This document shows, in pieces, positions 33,941-41,976 of a stretch of 64,000 nt of DNA. Within the stretch, counting starts at the first letter, position 1. Each line of letters opens with the position of its first letter. The position numbers were made by a program, and so were the translations under genes. The notes beneath the pieces are model-generated. The model worked only from the letters and a program-made list of their open reading frames with translations, was not told where the DNA came from and searched no databases. Source of the stretch: Nocardia nova (GTDB lineage: Bacteria > Actinomycetota > Actinomycetes > Mycobacteriales > Mycobacteriaceae); NCBI RefSeq assembly GCF_002933465.1, contig NZ_PSZE01000014.1:95855-159854 (forward strand). The letters are read 5' to 3'.

Positions 33941-33957
33941 ACTTGTTGGTCGCAAGT
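33941..33957. promoter_or_regulatory. Inverted repeat ACTTG-N7-CAAGT upstream of the MarR gene
   Basis: ACTTG (33941-33945) and CAAGT (33953-33957) face each other around 7 nt. It lies 76 bp upstream of the MarR start, near a second palindrome, and could be a MarR-type operator. Confidence 0.4.
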
Positions 33958-33965
33958 GACGGTGA

Positions 33966-33979
33966 ATTGAAGTTTCAAT
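33966..33979. promoter_or_regulatory. Palindrome ATTGAA-N2-TTCAAT upstream of the MarR gene
   Basis: Perfect 6-bp arms around GT, in an AT-rich stretch 54 bp before the MarR start. Palindromes with TTGA/TCAA arms are common MarR operators, so autoregulation is plausible. Confidence 0.45.
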
Positions 33980-34032
33980 GGTCGTTAGCTTTGACAACGA
34001 CTACGTCACTGGGCTGCAAGAGAGGGCGCGAA

Positions 34033-34557
34033 GTGACGGAATGGCTCAATCCCACCGAACGGCGAGCGTGGCGGACTCTGGTCGCGCTGACAACTCGATT
34101 ACCGGCGGCAATGGATACCCAGCTGCAACGCGAAGCCGGTATGACGCATTTCGAGTATTTGCTGATGGCACTGCTGTCCGAGGAGCCCGGACATCGCCTG
34201 CAGCTCAGCGAGCTCGCAAGTAGGGCAAATGCTTCGCTATCGCGGTTGTCGCATGTGGTGACGAAGCTGGAACGGTTGGGCTGGGCGCGCCGCGACGTGG
34301 TGCGCGGCCGCCGCGGCGCCTATGCGGTGCTGACCGACGTGGGTTTCGAACGGGTGCAGCAAGCCACCCCCGCCTACCTGGAAGGGGTGCGGGGGCTGGT
34401 GTTCGACGGCATCGACGACGAGCAGGTCGAACAGCTGCTCACCCTCGGTGAGGCACTGGTAGCGCAGCTCGACGCGGGCCTGTCCCGGGGTATCGGGCGC
34501 GCCGACGGACTGCCCGACCCGCCGGCCACCGAGGCGACGGCCGGCGCCGCCCACTGA
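34033..34557 (+). CDS. MarR-family transcriptional regulator
   Basis: A 174-aa winged-helix regulator. The HTH region is LQLSELASRANASLSRLSHVVTKLERLGWARRDVVRGRRGAYAVLT, typical MarR recognition helix and wing. GTG 34033 was chosen because AGAGGG lies about 6 nt upstream and the protein then begins like its family (EWLNPTERRAWRTLVAL). A longer frame to 33934 would run through the operator-like palindromes. The target may be the membrane-protein gene upstream or itself. It converges on hisI with only 6 bp between the stops. Confidence 0.9.
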   Translation: MTEWLNPTERRAWRTLVALTTRLPAAMDTQLQREAGMTHFEYLLMALLSEEPGHRLQLSELASRANASLSRLSHVVTKLERLGWARRDVVRGRRGAYAVLTDVGFERVQQATPAYLEGVRGLVFDGIDDEQVEQLLTLGEALVAQLDAGLSRGIGRADGLPDPPATEATAGAAH

Positions 34558-34563
34558 CCCGGT

Positions 34564-34917
34564 TCAGCTCGCGTCGGCGAGCAGTAGATCCCCATCCCAG
34601 CAGGTGTGAGTGCCGGTATGGCAGGCCGCGCCCTGTTGGTCGACGATCAGCAGCACGGCATCGCCGTCACAGTCCAGCCGCACCTCGTGCACGTACTGCG
34701 TATGTCCCGAGGTTTCGCCCTTGACCCAGTACTGCTGCCGCGAGCGCGAATAGTAGGTGGCCTTGCGGGTGGCGAGGGTGCGGGCCAGGGCCTCGTCGTC
34801 CATCCACGCCATCATCAGCACATCGCCGGTGCCGCGTTCCTGCGCGATCGCCGCGACCAGGCCCGCCTCGTTGCGCTTGAGCCGGGCGGCGACGGCGGGA
34901 TCCAAACTCATACCCAT
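34564..34917 (-). CDS. hisI: Phosphoribosyl-AMP cyclohydrolase
   Basis: Third step of histidine synthesis, opening the adenine ring of phosphoribosyl-AMP. The 117-aa protein has DVLMMAWMDDEAL, YYSRSRQQYWVKGETSG, and the metal-binding Cys/His cluster DCDGDAVLLIVDQQGAACHT. ATG 34917 or the second ATG at 34911 (matching the mycobacterial start) are both possible. It is the last gene of hisA-impA-hisF-hisI; the separate pyrophosphohydrolase HisE is not here. Confidence 0.96.
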   Translation of the reverse strand: MGMSLDPAVAARLKRNEAGLVAAIAQERGTGDVLMMAWMDDEALARTLATRKATYYSRSRQQYWVKGETSGHTQYVHEVRLDCDGDAVLLIVDQQGAACHTGTHTCWDGDLLLADAS

Positions 34918-34973
34918 CGTTATACCTGTCCTGTCGGAGCTGTTCGTCCTCGGCGGGAGGATGCCGGCCGGTC

Positions 34974-35747
34974 TCAGCGGACGGTGATGCCCTCGGCCCG
35001 CATAGCGGATTTGACCTGGGGAATCGTCAGATCGCCGAAGTGGAAGACGCTCGCGGCCAGGACCGCGTCGGCGCCCGTCCGCACCGCGGGTGCGAAATGA
35101 TCGACCTCGCCGGCGCCGCCGCTGGCGATGATCGGCACCGATACCGCGGCGCGCACCGCACTGATCATCGGCAGGTCGAAACCGCCCTTGGTGCCGTCGG
35201 CGTCCATCGAGTTGAGCAGGATCTCGCCGATACCGAGTTCGGCACCGCGCACCGCCCACTCCACCGCATCGATTCCGGTGCCGCGTTTGCCGCCGTGGGT
35301 GGTCACCTCCCAGCCCGACGGGGTGGGCGAGCCGGTATCGGGCACGCGGCGAGCATCCACCGACAGCACGATGCACTGCGAGCCGAAGCGCTGTGACATC
35401 TCGCGCAGGATCTCCGGGTTCGCGATCGCCGCGGTGTTCACCGACACCTTGTCCGCGCCCGCGCGCAGCAGCCGGTCCACATCCTCGACGGTGCGCACCC
35501 CACCGCCCACGGTGAGCGGGATGAAGATCTGCTCGGCGGTGCGGGTCACCACGTCGATCATGGTGCCGCGATCACCGCTCGAGGCCGTGACGTCGAGGAA
35601 GGTGAGCTCGTCGGCGCCCTGGGCGTCGTAGGCGGCGGCCAGTTCCACCGGGTCGCCCGCATCGCGCAGATTCTCGAAGTTCACGCCCTTGACCACCCGG
35701 CCGGCGTCGACGTCCAGGCACGGAATAACGCGTACCGCCAGTGTCAT
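34974..35747 (-). CDS. hisF: Imidazole glycerol phosphate synthase subunit HisF
   Basis: The cyclase subunit, which with HisH makes imidazole glycerol phosphate and AICAR. The 257-aa barrel begins AVRVIPCLDVDAGRVVKG and has DELTFLDVTASS, LTVGGGVRTVEDV, and the catalytic Asp region ILLNSMDADGTKGGFD. ATG 35747 overlaps the stop of the upstream phosphatase gene (ATGA). HisH is encoded in the other his unit, 2.3 kb away on the same strand. Confidence 0.97.
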   Translation of the reverse strand: MTLAVRVIPCLDVDAGRVVKGVNFENLRDAGDPVELAAAYDAQGADELTFLDVTASSGDRGTMIDVVTRTAEQIFIPLTVGGGVRTVEDVDRLLRAGADKVSVNTAAIANPEILREMSQRFGSQCIVLSVDARRVPDTGSPTPSGWEVTTHGGKRGTGIDAVEWAVRGAELGIGEILLNSMDADGTKGGFDLPMISAVRAAVSVPIIASGGAGEVDHFAPAVRTGADAVLAASVFHFGDLTIPQVKSAMRAEGITVR

Positions 35748-36586
35748 TGCGTCCCTTCCGAATTCTCGTTGCACTCGTAGGCGCGGTCGACGGCGCTGTC
35801 GATCATGTCCAGTAGTTCTTCGTGCACCCCGGGCGCGGCGGCCAGCACCGAGCGCGAGGTGATCGACCATTCGTCGCCGCGCAGATCGGTCACCACACCG
35901 CCCGCGGCGCGTACCAGCGCCACTCCGGCGGCGTTGTCCCACGGATGGTGCCCGAAGACGACCGCGCCGCCGAGCACCCCGGACGCGGTGTAGGCCAGGT
36001 CGATGCCGGTGGATCCGTGCATGCGCACCCGGCTCGACAGCCGGCTCAGTGCGCCGAGCAGGTCGAAGCGGAACCGGCCCGGGATCCGGCCGTGGGCGTC
36101 GATGTTGAACGCGCCGAAGCCGATCATCGCCTCCGCGAGGCGACCGTGTTCCAAGGGCGGCAAGGGTTTTCCGTTGAGCAGCAGCGGCCCGCCGGCCGCC
36201 GCGGCGTACCGGCGGTCCAGCAGCGGCAGCCAGGTCAGACCGAGAACGGGCTGCCCGTCGGCCACCAGCGCCAGGAGCATCGCCGAAAGCGGATGGCCCG
36301 CAGAGTAGTTGAAGGTGCCGTCGATGGGATCGAGCACCCACGCGGTGCCCGAGCTCAGTTCCGGCCCACCGAATTCCTCGCCGTGTACCGGGATTCCGGT
36401 GCGGTCGGCCAGCTGCTGCGACAGGGTGCGCTCGAGTTCCAGATCCAGTGCGGTGGCGAAGTCGCCGCGGCCCTTCTGGACCGCGCTCGGTGCCCCCAAC
36501 CCTTCGACGAAACGCGGTGCCGCACCGTCCAATATCTCGCTCGCCGTCGCGAGCAGCGCGGCCGGGTCGGAGGCGGCGGCGGTCAC
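35744..36586 (-). CDS. impA: Inositol monophosphatase family protein (impA-like)
   Basis: A Mg-dependent sugar or inositol phosphatase of 280 aa. Metal-binding motifs are GEEFGGPE, the family signature WVLDPIDGTFNYSAG, and HHPWDNAAGVALVRAAGG. Its position between hisA and hisF matches impA of mycobacteria and corynebacteria. A role as histidinol-phosphate phosphatase (HisN) is possible, but impA is usually a different paralogue. GTG 36586 lies 1 nt after the hisA stop. Confidence 0.88.
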   Translation of the reverse strand: MTAAASDPAALLATASEILDGAAPRFVEGLGAPSAVQKGRGDFATALDLELERTLSQQLADRTGIPVHGEEFGGPELSSGTAWVLDPIDGTFNYSAGHPLSAMLLALVADGQPVLGLTWLPLLDRRYAAAAGGPLLLNGKPLPPLEHGRLAEAMIGFGAFNIDAHGRIPGRFRFDLLGALSRLSSRVRMHGSTGIDLAYTASGVLGGAVVFGHHPWDNAAGVALVRAAGGVVTDLRGDEWSITSRSVLAAAPGVHEELLDMIDSAVDRAYECNENSEGTQ

Positions 36587-36587
36587 G

Positions 36588-37319
36588 TCAGCGAACCGCG
36601 TCCAGCGCCTCGGGCAGCGTGAAACGCCCGGCGTACAAGGCTTTTCCGACGATCGCACCTTCCACCCCGTCGGACACCAGCCCGGAGATGGCGCGCAGAT
36701 CGTCGAGGGTGGAGACACCGCCCGAGGCGATCACCGGCGCCTCGGTGGCCGCGCACACCTGCCGCAGGATGTCGAGGTTGGGCCCCTGCAGAGTGCCGTC
36801 CTTGCTCACGTCGGTGACCACGTAGCGGGCACAGCCGTCACGCTCCAGGCGTTCGAGCACCTCCCACAGGTCACCGCCGTCGCTGACCCAGCCACGGCCC
36901 CGCAACCGGTAGTCGCCGTCGATGATCCGCACGTCCAGCCCGACCGCCACCCGATCGCCGTATTCGGCGATGGCGCGGGCGCACCACTGCGGATCCTCGA
37001 GTGCCGCGGTGCCCAGGTTGACCCGGGCGCAGCCGGTGGCCATCGCGGCCTCGAGCGAGTCGTCGTCGCGAATGCCGCCGGACAGCTCAACCTGCACATC
37101 CAGCTCACCGACGACCTCGGCGAGCAGTTCGCGGTTGGATCCGCGCCCGAAGGCCGCGTCCAGATCCACCAGATGCACCCACTCGGCACCCGCCTCCTGC
37201 CAGGCCAGCGCGGCATCGCGGGGGGCGCCGTAGCTGGTTTCGCTGCCGGCCTCCCCCTGAACCAGGCGCACGGCCTCACCATTGGCGACATCGACGGCGG
37301 GTAGCAGCACAAGACTCAC
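36588..37319 (-). CDS. hisA: HisA / PriA phosphoribosyl isomerase
   Basis: A 243-aa TIM barrel isomerising ProFAR in histidine synthesis. In actinobacteria lacking trpF the same enzyme (PriA) also isomerises phosphoribosylanthranilate for tryptophan. No trpF is present in the trp cluster here, supporting that role. LLPAVDVANGEAVRLVQG holds the first catalytic Asp, and VVTDVSKDGTLQGPN the second. GTG 37319 has TAGGCT 6 nt upstream, so it has its own leaderless promoter although it lies inside the his region. It heads hisA-impA-hisF-hisI. Confidence 0.95.
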   Translation of the reverse strand: MSLVLLPAVDVANGEAVRLVQGEAGSETSYGAPRDAALAWQEAGAEWVHLVDLDAAFGRGSNRELLAEVVGELDVQVELSGGIRDDDSLEAAMATGCARVNLGTAALEDPQWCARAIAEYGDRVAVGLDVRIIDGDYRLRGRGWVSDGGDLWEVLERLERDGCARYVVTDVSKDGTLQGPNLDILRQVCAATEAPVIASGGVSTLDDLRAISGLVSDGVEGAIVGKALYAGRFTLPEALDAVR

Positions 37320-37550
37320 GTGTGCAGCCTACTGGCTACCGGTTGGCGTCGCGGTGCCGGGATGGCGCCAATGGGACGGCGGTCACTGCCTGCGGGGACG
37401 AGCATCACACGTTTGAGCTGGACGACGACGGGCAATCCGAAGACTGCGTGTGTCACTGTGCGCAGGAGGTCCAGACCGGCGGTCTCCGCGTACGTACCCT
37501 GGGTCGGGGGCACGTACTGCCATCGTTGTCGACGAAGAGGATCTTCACCC

Positions 37551-38042
37551 ATGTCGCGGATCACGTTGCGGCCCATTATGTTCGCGTTGTCGTACGGAGC
37601 GGCGGGCGCCGCGATGCTCACGACCCCGATGCTCATGACCCCGAGGGCGGTGGCCGCCCCCACCGATCCGATTCAGTTGGCGGCCTGCGATTTCGGACGG
37701 CAGTTCACGACCTACGATTGGGCCGGCTACGACGACTACGACCGCCGGGTCCTGGAGTTGTCCACCGGCGCGTTCCACGATCAGTTCGCCGCGTCGGCGC
37801 CCGATCGGCGCGCACACGTGACCTCGGTACACGTCCGCTCCGAAGCCAATTCGGTGGAATGCCGCACCGACGTGGCCGACCCCGAGCATTCTCAGGTCGT
37901 GGTGACCGTGGACCGGTCCGAACGCAGCGATGCCACGCTGGGCCTGCCCCGCCCCGAGCGGTCCCAGCTGCGGGTGTTCCTCGACAACGTCGACGGCCGC
38001 TGGCTCGCCGGGCGAGTCGATACGCTGCCCCCGCAGACATAG
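37551..38042 (+). CDS. Exported Mce-associated-like hypothetical protein
   Basis: A 163-aa protein with an N-terminal signal or anchor (about residues 8-35, AALSYGAAGAAML-like, ending in AVAAP). The following domain resembles the extracytoplasmic part of Mce-associated proteins (YDDYDRRVLELSTGAFHDQF). The family link is tentative. ATG 37551 has GAAGAGG about 12 nt upstream. It lies on the opposite strand within the his cluster, 3 bp from hisH and 231 bp from hisA, and splits the operon that is continuous in mycobacteria. Confidence 0.7.
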   Translation: MSRITLRPIMFALSYGAAGAAMLTTPMLMTPRAVAAPTDPIQLAACDFGRQFTTYDWAGYDDYDRRVLELSTGAFHDQFAASAPDRRAHVTSVHVRSEANSVECRTDVADPEHSQVVVTVDRSERSDATLGLPRPERSQLRVFLDNVDGRWLAGRVDTLPPQT

Positions 38043-38045
38043 CCC

Positions 38046-38675
38046 CTACAGCGAGCCGACCCAGTTGCGCAGCAGCTGCGCACCCGCGTCACCGGACTTC
38101 TCCGGGTGGAACTGGGTGGCGCACAGCGGCCCGTTCTCCACCGCGGCGAGGAACGGCCCGCCGTGTTCGGCCCAGATCAGCTTCGCCGGCGCGATGGTGC
38201 CGTTGTCGTCCCATTCCCACTTCTGCGCGGCATAGGAGTGCACGAAATAGAAGCGCGTCTCGGGATCCATCCCGGCGAACAGCACACTGTCGGCGGGAGC
38301 CTGCACGGTGTTCCAGCCCATATGCGGAAGTACCTGCGCCGGAAGCCGTTCCACCGTGCCCGGCCACTGCCCGCAGCCCTCGGACTCGACCCCGAACTCG
38401 ACGCCGCGCTCGAACATGATCTGCATGCCCACGCAGATGCCGAGCACCGGACGGCCGCCGGCGAGGCGGGTACCGATGATCCGCTCCCCGCGCACCTGCG
38501 TCAGTCCGGCCATACACGCGGCGAAGGCGCCGACACCGGGCACGACCAGACCGTCGGCGTCGAGCGCGGCCTGCGGATCGGCGGTGACGGTGACCTCCGC
38601 GCCGGTGCGGGCCAGCGCGCGCGCCGCCGAATGCAGATTGCCGGAGCCGTAGTCGAGCAGCACAACCGATTTCAC
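38046..38675 (-). CDS. hisH: Imidazole glycerol phosphate synthase subunit HisH
   Basis: The glutamine amidotransferase subunit that supplies ammonia to HisF. The 209-aa product has LLDYGSGNLHSA, the nucleophile Cys in LGICVGMQIMFE and the catalytic His in TQFHPEKSG. GTG 38675 overlaps the hisB stop (GTGA). Last gene of the hisDCBH unit. Confidence 0.97.
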   Translation of the reverse strand: MKSVVLLDYGSGNLHSAARALARTGAEVTVTADPQAALDADGLVVPGVGAFAACMAGLTQVRGERIIGTRLAGGRPVLGICVGMQIMFERGVEFGVESEGCGQWPGTVERLPAQVLPHMGWNTVQAPADSVLFAGMDPETRFYFVHSYAAQKWEWDDNGTIAPAKLIWAEHGGPFLAAVENGPLCATQFHPEKSGDAGAQLLRNWVGSL

Positions 38676-39304
38676 AGCGTTCCCTTCGTCGACGGCACAC
38701 CGGTGACCCGGGGGTCCGGTTCGACCGCGGCACGCAAAGCCCGTGCGACAGCCTTGAATTCGGCCTCGGTGATGTGGTGCTGGTCGCGGCCGTACAGCAC
38801 GCGCACGTGCAGTGCGATCCGGGCGTTGAGGGCCATCGATTCGAAGACGTGCCGGTTCAGCACCGTGGAATACGACGCACCGGGACCGGCGCTGGGAATC
38901 ACGGTGTGCAGCAGCCGCTCCGGCTCGCCGTCGTGTACGCAGTACGGGCGGCCGGACACGTCGACGACGGCGTGGGCGAGGGTTTCGTCCATCGGGATGT
39001 AGCAGTCGCCGAAGCGGCGGATGCCCTTCTTGTCGCCCAGCGCCTCGCCGAGCGCCTGTCCGATGACGATCGCGGTGTCCTCGACGGTGTGATGCGCCTC
39101 GATCTCGATATCGCCCTTGGCCTGCACTGTCAGATCGAAGCTGCCGTGCTGGCCGAAGGCGGTGAGCATGTGGTCGTAGAACGGGACGCCGGTGGAGATG
39201 TCGGTCCGGCCGGTGCCGTCGAGATTCAACTCGACCACGATGCTGGATTCGCGAGTGGTCCGTTCCACCCGGGCGGTTCGATCCATACTGGCTTCCGTAC
39301 TCAT
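38672..39304 (-). CDS. hisB: Imidazoleglycerol-phosphate dehydratase
   Basis: Mn-dependent dehydratase making imidazole acetol phosphate. The 210-aa product has the metal motif EAHHTVED, FDHMLTAFGQHG, and the C-terminal DQHHITEAEFKA. It is a monofunctional HisB without a phosphatase domain. ATG 39304 overlaps the hisC stop (ATGA). Confidence 0.97.
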   Translation of the reverse strand: MSTEASMDRTARVERTTRESSIVVELNLDGTGRTDISTGVPFYDHMLTAFGQHGSFDLTVQAKGDIEIEAHHTVEDTAIVIGQALGEALGDKKGIRRFGDCYIPMDETLAHAVVDVSGRPYCVHDGEPERLLHTVIPSAGPGASYSTVLNRHVFESMALNARIALHVRVLYGRDQHHITEAEFKAVARALRAAVEPDPRVTGVPSTKGTL

Positions 39305-40434
39305 CGGGAGATCACCTCGGTGGGCACCAGCATCTCGCTCACTCGCAGGAATTCGTCGTTCTCGGCGGCCAGTCCGATCGTGGTGCGCAGATAGCCGGGA
39401 ATGCCGACGTCACGGATCAGCACGCCCTCGTTCAGGTAACGCTGCCAGGTGCGGGGCGCGTCGGCGAAGTACCCGAACAGCAGGAAATTCGCATCGGAGG
39501 TCACCACCTCGAACCCCATCTCGCGCAACGCCTTCGCCACCCGTTCCCGCTGCGCGGCGAGTTCGGCGACACTGGCCAGGGTTTCGTCGGCGTGGCGCAG
39601 CGCGGCGCGGGCGGCGGCCTGGGTGACCACCGACAGGTGATACGGCAGCCGCACGAGCAACATCGCCTCGATCACCGCGGGCGCGGCGACCAGATAGCCG
39701 AGCCGCCCACCGGCGAAGGCGAAGGCCTTGCTCATGGTGCGGCTGACCACCAGCTTCGCCGGATACCGGTCGATGAGCGCGAGCGCACTGGGCGCCGCGG
39801 AGAACTCGCCGTACGCCTCGTCGACCACCACGATGCCCGGCGCCGCCGCGAGCAGACGCTCCAGATCGGCGAGGGCGATCGAATGCCCGGTCGGGTTGTT
39901 CGGGCTGGTCACGAACACCACATCGGGGCGGCGGCCGGCGATCACCGCGGCCGCGTAGTCGATGTCGAGGGAGAAGTCGCTGTTGCGCTTGGCCTCGATC
40001 CACTCGGTGTCGATGCCCTCGGAGATGATCGGGTGCATCGAATACGAGGGCACGAAGCCCAGTGCGCTGCGGCCGGGCCCGCCGAAAGCCTGCAGCAGCT
40101 GCTGCAGAATCTCGTTGGATCCGTTGGCCGCCCATACGTTCGCCGTCTGCACGGTGACGCCGGTCTGACGGGTCAGATACACGGCCAGGTCGGTGCGCAG
40201 CGCGACCGCGTCGCGATCGGGGTAGCGGTGCAGGTCGGCGGCGGCGGCGCGAATGGATTCGGCCACGTCGTCGATCAGCACGCGGCTCGGCGGATGCGGA
40301 TTCTCGTTGGTGTTCAGCTGTACCGGCACCGCCAGTTGCGGTGCGCCGTAGGGGCTCTTGCCACGCAGGTTCTCGCGCAGCGGCAGATCGTCGAGGGTCG
40401 CCGCGGCGCCCGGGATATCGGCGGTCGCGGTCAT
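39301..40434 (-). CDS. hisC: Histidinol-phosphate aminotransferase
   Basis: A 377-aa class I/II PLP aminotransferase. VQLNTNENPHPP, VTSPNNPTG, VVVDEAYGEF and the PLP-lysine segment SRTMSKAFAFAGGRLGY are all present. ATG 40434 overlaps the hisD stop as ATGA. It sits in hisD-hisC-hisB-hisH. Confidence 0.97.
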   Translation of the reverse strand: MTATADIPGAAATLDDLPLRENLRGKSPYGAPQLAVPVQLNTNENPHPPSRVLIDDVAESIRAAAADLHRYPDRDAVALRTDLAVYLTRQTGVTVQTANVWAANGSNEILQQLLQAFGGPGRSALGFVPSYSMHPIISEGIDTEWIEAKRNSDFSLDIDYAAAVIAGRRPDVVFVTSPNNPTGHSIALADLERLLAAAPGIVVVDEAYGEFSAAPSALALIDRYPAKLVVSRTMSKAFAFAGGRLGYLVAAPAVIEAMLLVRLPYHLSVVTQAAARAALRHADETLASVAELAAQRERVAKALREMGFEVVTSDANFLLFGYFADAPRTWQRYLNEGVLIRDVGIPGYLRTTIGLAAENDEFLRVSEMLVPTEVISR

Positions 40435-41768
40435 GACAGGGCCTCGAAACGAACCTGCACAGCCTGGCCGTGGGCAGGCAGGTCCTCCGCATTGGCCAGG
40501 GAGACCACATGTCCGGCAACGTCTTTCAGCGCGGCCTCGCTGTATTCGACGACGTGGATGCCGCGCAGGAAAGTCTGCACGCTCAGTCCCGAGGAGTGGC
40601 GCGCGCAACCGGCGGTGGGCAGGACATGATTCGAGCCGGCGCAGTAGTCGCCGAGGCTCACCGGCGACCACGCGCCGACGAACACCGCACCCGCGCTCCG
40701 GACCCGTCCGGCGACCGCGGCCGCGTCCGCGGTCTGGATCTCGAGGTGTTCGGCGGCGTAGGCGTTGACCACCCGCAGCCCCTGCTCGACATCGTCGACG
40801 AGCACGACGCCGGACTGCTTGCCGGACAACGCCTCCGACACCCGCTGCCGGTGCTTGACCACCGCGAGCTGGGTCGTGATCGCGGCGTCGACCGCATCGG
40901 CCAGCGCCGCGCTGTCGGTGACGAGCACGCTGGCGGCCAGCACATCGTGTTCGGCCTGGGAGATCAGATCGGCGGCCACGTGCGCCGGATCGGCGGTGGC
41001 GTCGGCCAGAATCGCGATCTCGGTCGGGCCGGCTTCGGCGTCGATGCCGACCAAGCCGCGGCACAGCCGCTTGGCGGCGGTGACGTAGATGTTGCCCGGA
41101 CCGGTGATCATGTCGACGGGCGCGAGCTGCGCGCCGTCGGTGTCGGTGCCGCCGTAGGACAGCAACGCGACCGCCTGGGCGCCGCCGACGGCCCACACCT
41201 CCTCGACGCCGAGCAGTTTCGCCGCGGCGAGAATCGTCGGATGCGGCAGTCCGCCGAACTGCGCCTGCGGCGGCGAGGCCACCACCAGCGAATCCACGCC
41301 CGCGGCCTGCGCGGGGACGACGTTCATGACGACACTGGACGGGTAGACGGCATTGCCGCCGGGCACGTAGAGCCCGACCCGCTCGACCGGCACCCAGCGT
41401 TCGGTGACGGTACCGCCGGGCACCACCTCGGTGGTGGTGTCGGTGCGGCGCTGGTCGGCGTGCACCGTGCGGGTGCGTTCGATGGCCACCTCGAGCGCCG
41501 CGCGCACGGCCGGATCCAGCTCGGCGAGGGCCTTGTCGAGTTCAGCGGCCGGGACGCGCACGCTCACCGGGGCGATGCCGTCGAATTTCGCGCTGAACTC
41601 CTGCGCCGCCTCGACGCCACGATCACGGATCGCCTGCACCACCGGCCGCACATGATGCAGCACCGAGTCCACGTCCACTCCCCCACGCGGCAGGGCCGCG
41701 CGCAGTTCGGCAGCGGAGGGCGTACGTCCGCGCAGATCCACGCGGGCGAGCTCGATGCGGCTAGTCAT
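40431..41768 (-). CDS. hisD: Histidinol dehydrogenase
   Basis: A Zn- and NAD-dependent enzyme for the last two steps to histidine. The 445-aa product has GLYVPGGNAVYPSSV, AKRLCRGLVGIDAEAGPTEI, and the C-terminal ANAEDLPAHGQAVQVR. ATG 41768 has AAGGA about 12 nt upstream. It is the first gene of hisDCBH and lies downstream of a Ser/Thr kinase gene on the same strand, with 208 bp between them. Confidence 0.97.
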   Translation of the reverse strand: MTSRIELARVDLRGRTPSAAELRAALPRGGVDVDSVLHHVRPVVQAIRDRGVEAAQEFSAKFDGIAPVSVRVPAAELDKALAELDPAVRAALEVAIERTRTVHADQRRTDTTTEVVPGGTVTERWVPVERVGLYVPGGNAVYPSSVVMNVVPAQAAGVDSLVVASPPQAQFGGLPHPTILAAAKLLGVEEVWAVGGAQAVALLSYGGTDTDGAQLAPVDMITGPGNIYVTAAKRLCRGLVGIDAEAGPTEIAILADATADPAHVAADLISQAEHDVLAASVLVTDSAALADAVDAAITTQLAVVKHRQRVSEALSGKQSGVVLVDDVEQGLRVVNAYAAEHLEIQTADAAAVAGRVRSAGAVFVGAWSPVSLGDYCAGSNHVLPTAGCARHSSGLSVQTFLRGIHVVEYSEAALKDVAGHVVSLANAEDLPAHGQAVQVRFEALS

Positions 41769-41976
41769 AGCGGTGTGAAATCCTTGTCTGTCCGGCCGGG
41801 TCTGTGCTGGTCATCACATCGAAGCGAAAGCTCCGGACCGCCTCCCAGCCTATCGGGTCGGCGCCAGTCGATATCCGCCGCCCGGCCACGGCGACTCATT
41901 CGGCCGCCGGGCGATACCGCTGACACGGTCGGTGTTCAGCGTCTGCCCGTGGGCGGAGACACCGCGTGCGGCCGAA

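Noticed and set aside
35744..36586. Calling the inositol monophosphatase gene hisN
   Set aside because: Its position between hisA and hisF is that of impA; the known histidinol-phosphate phosphatase of relatives lies elsewhere, so the hisN label is not supported.
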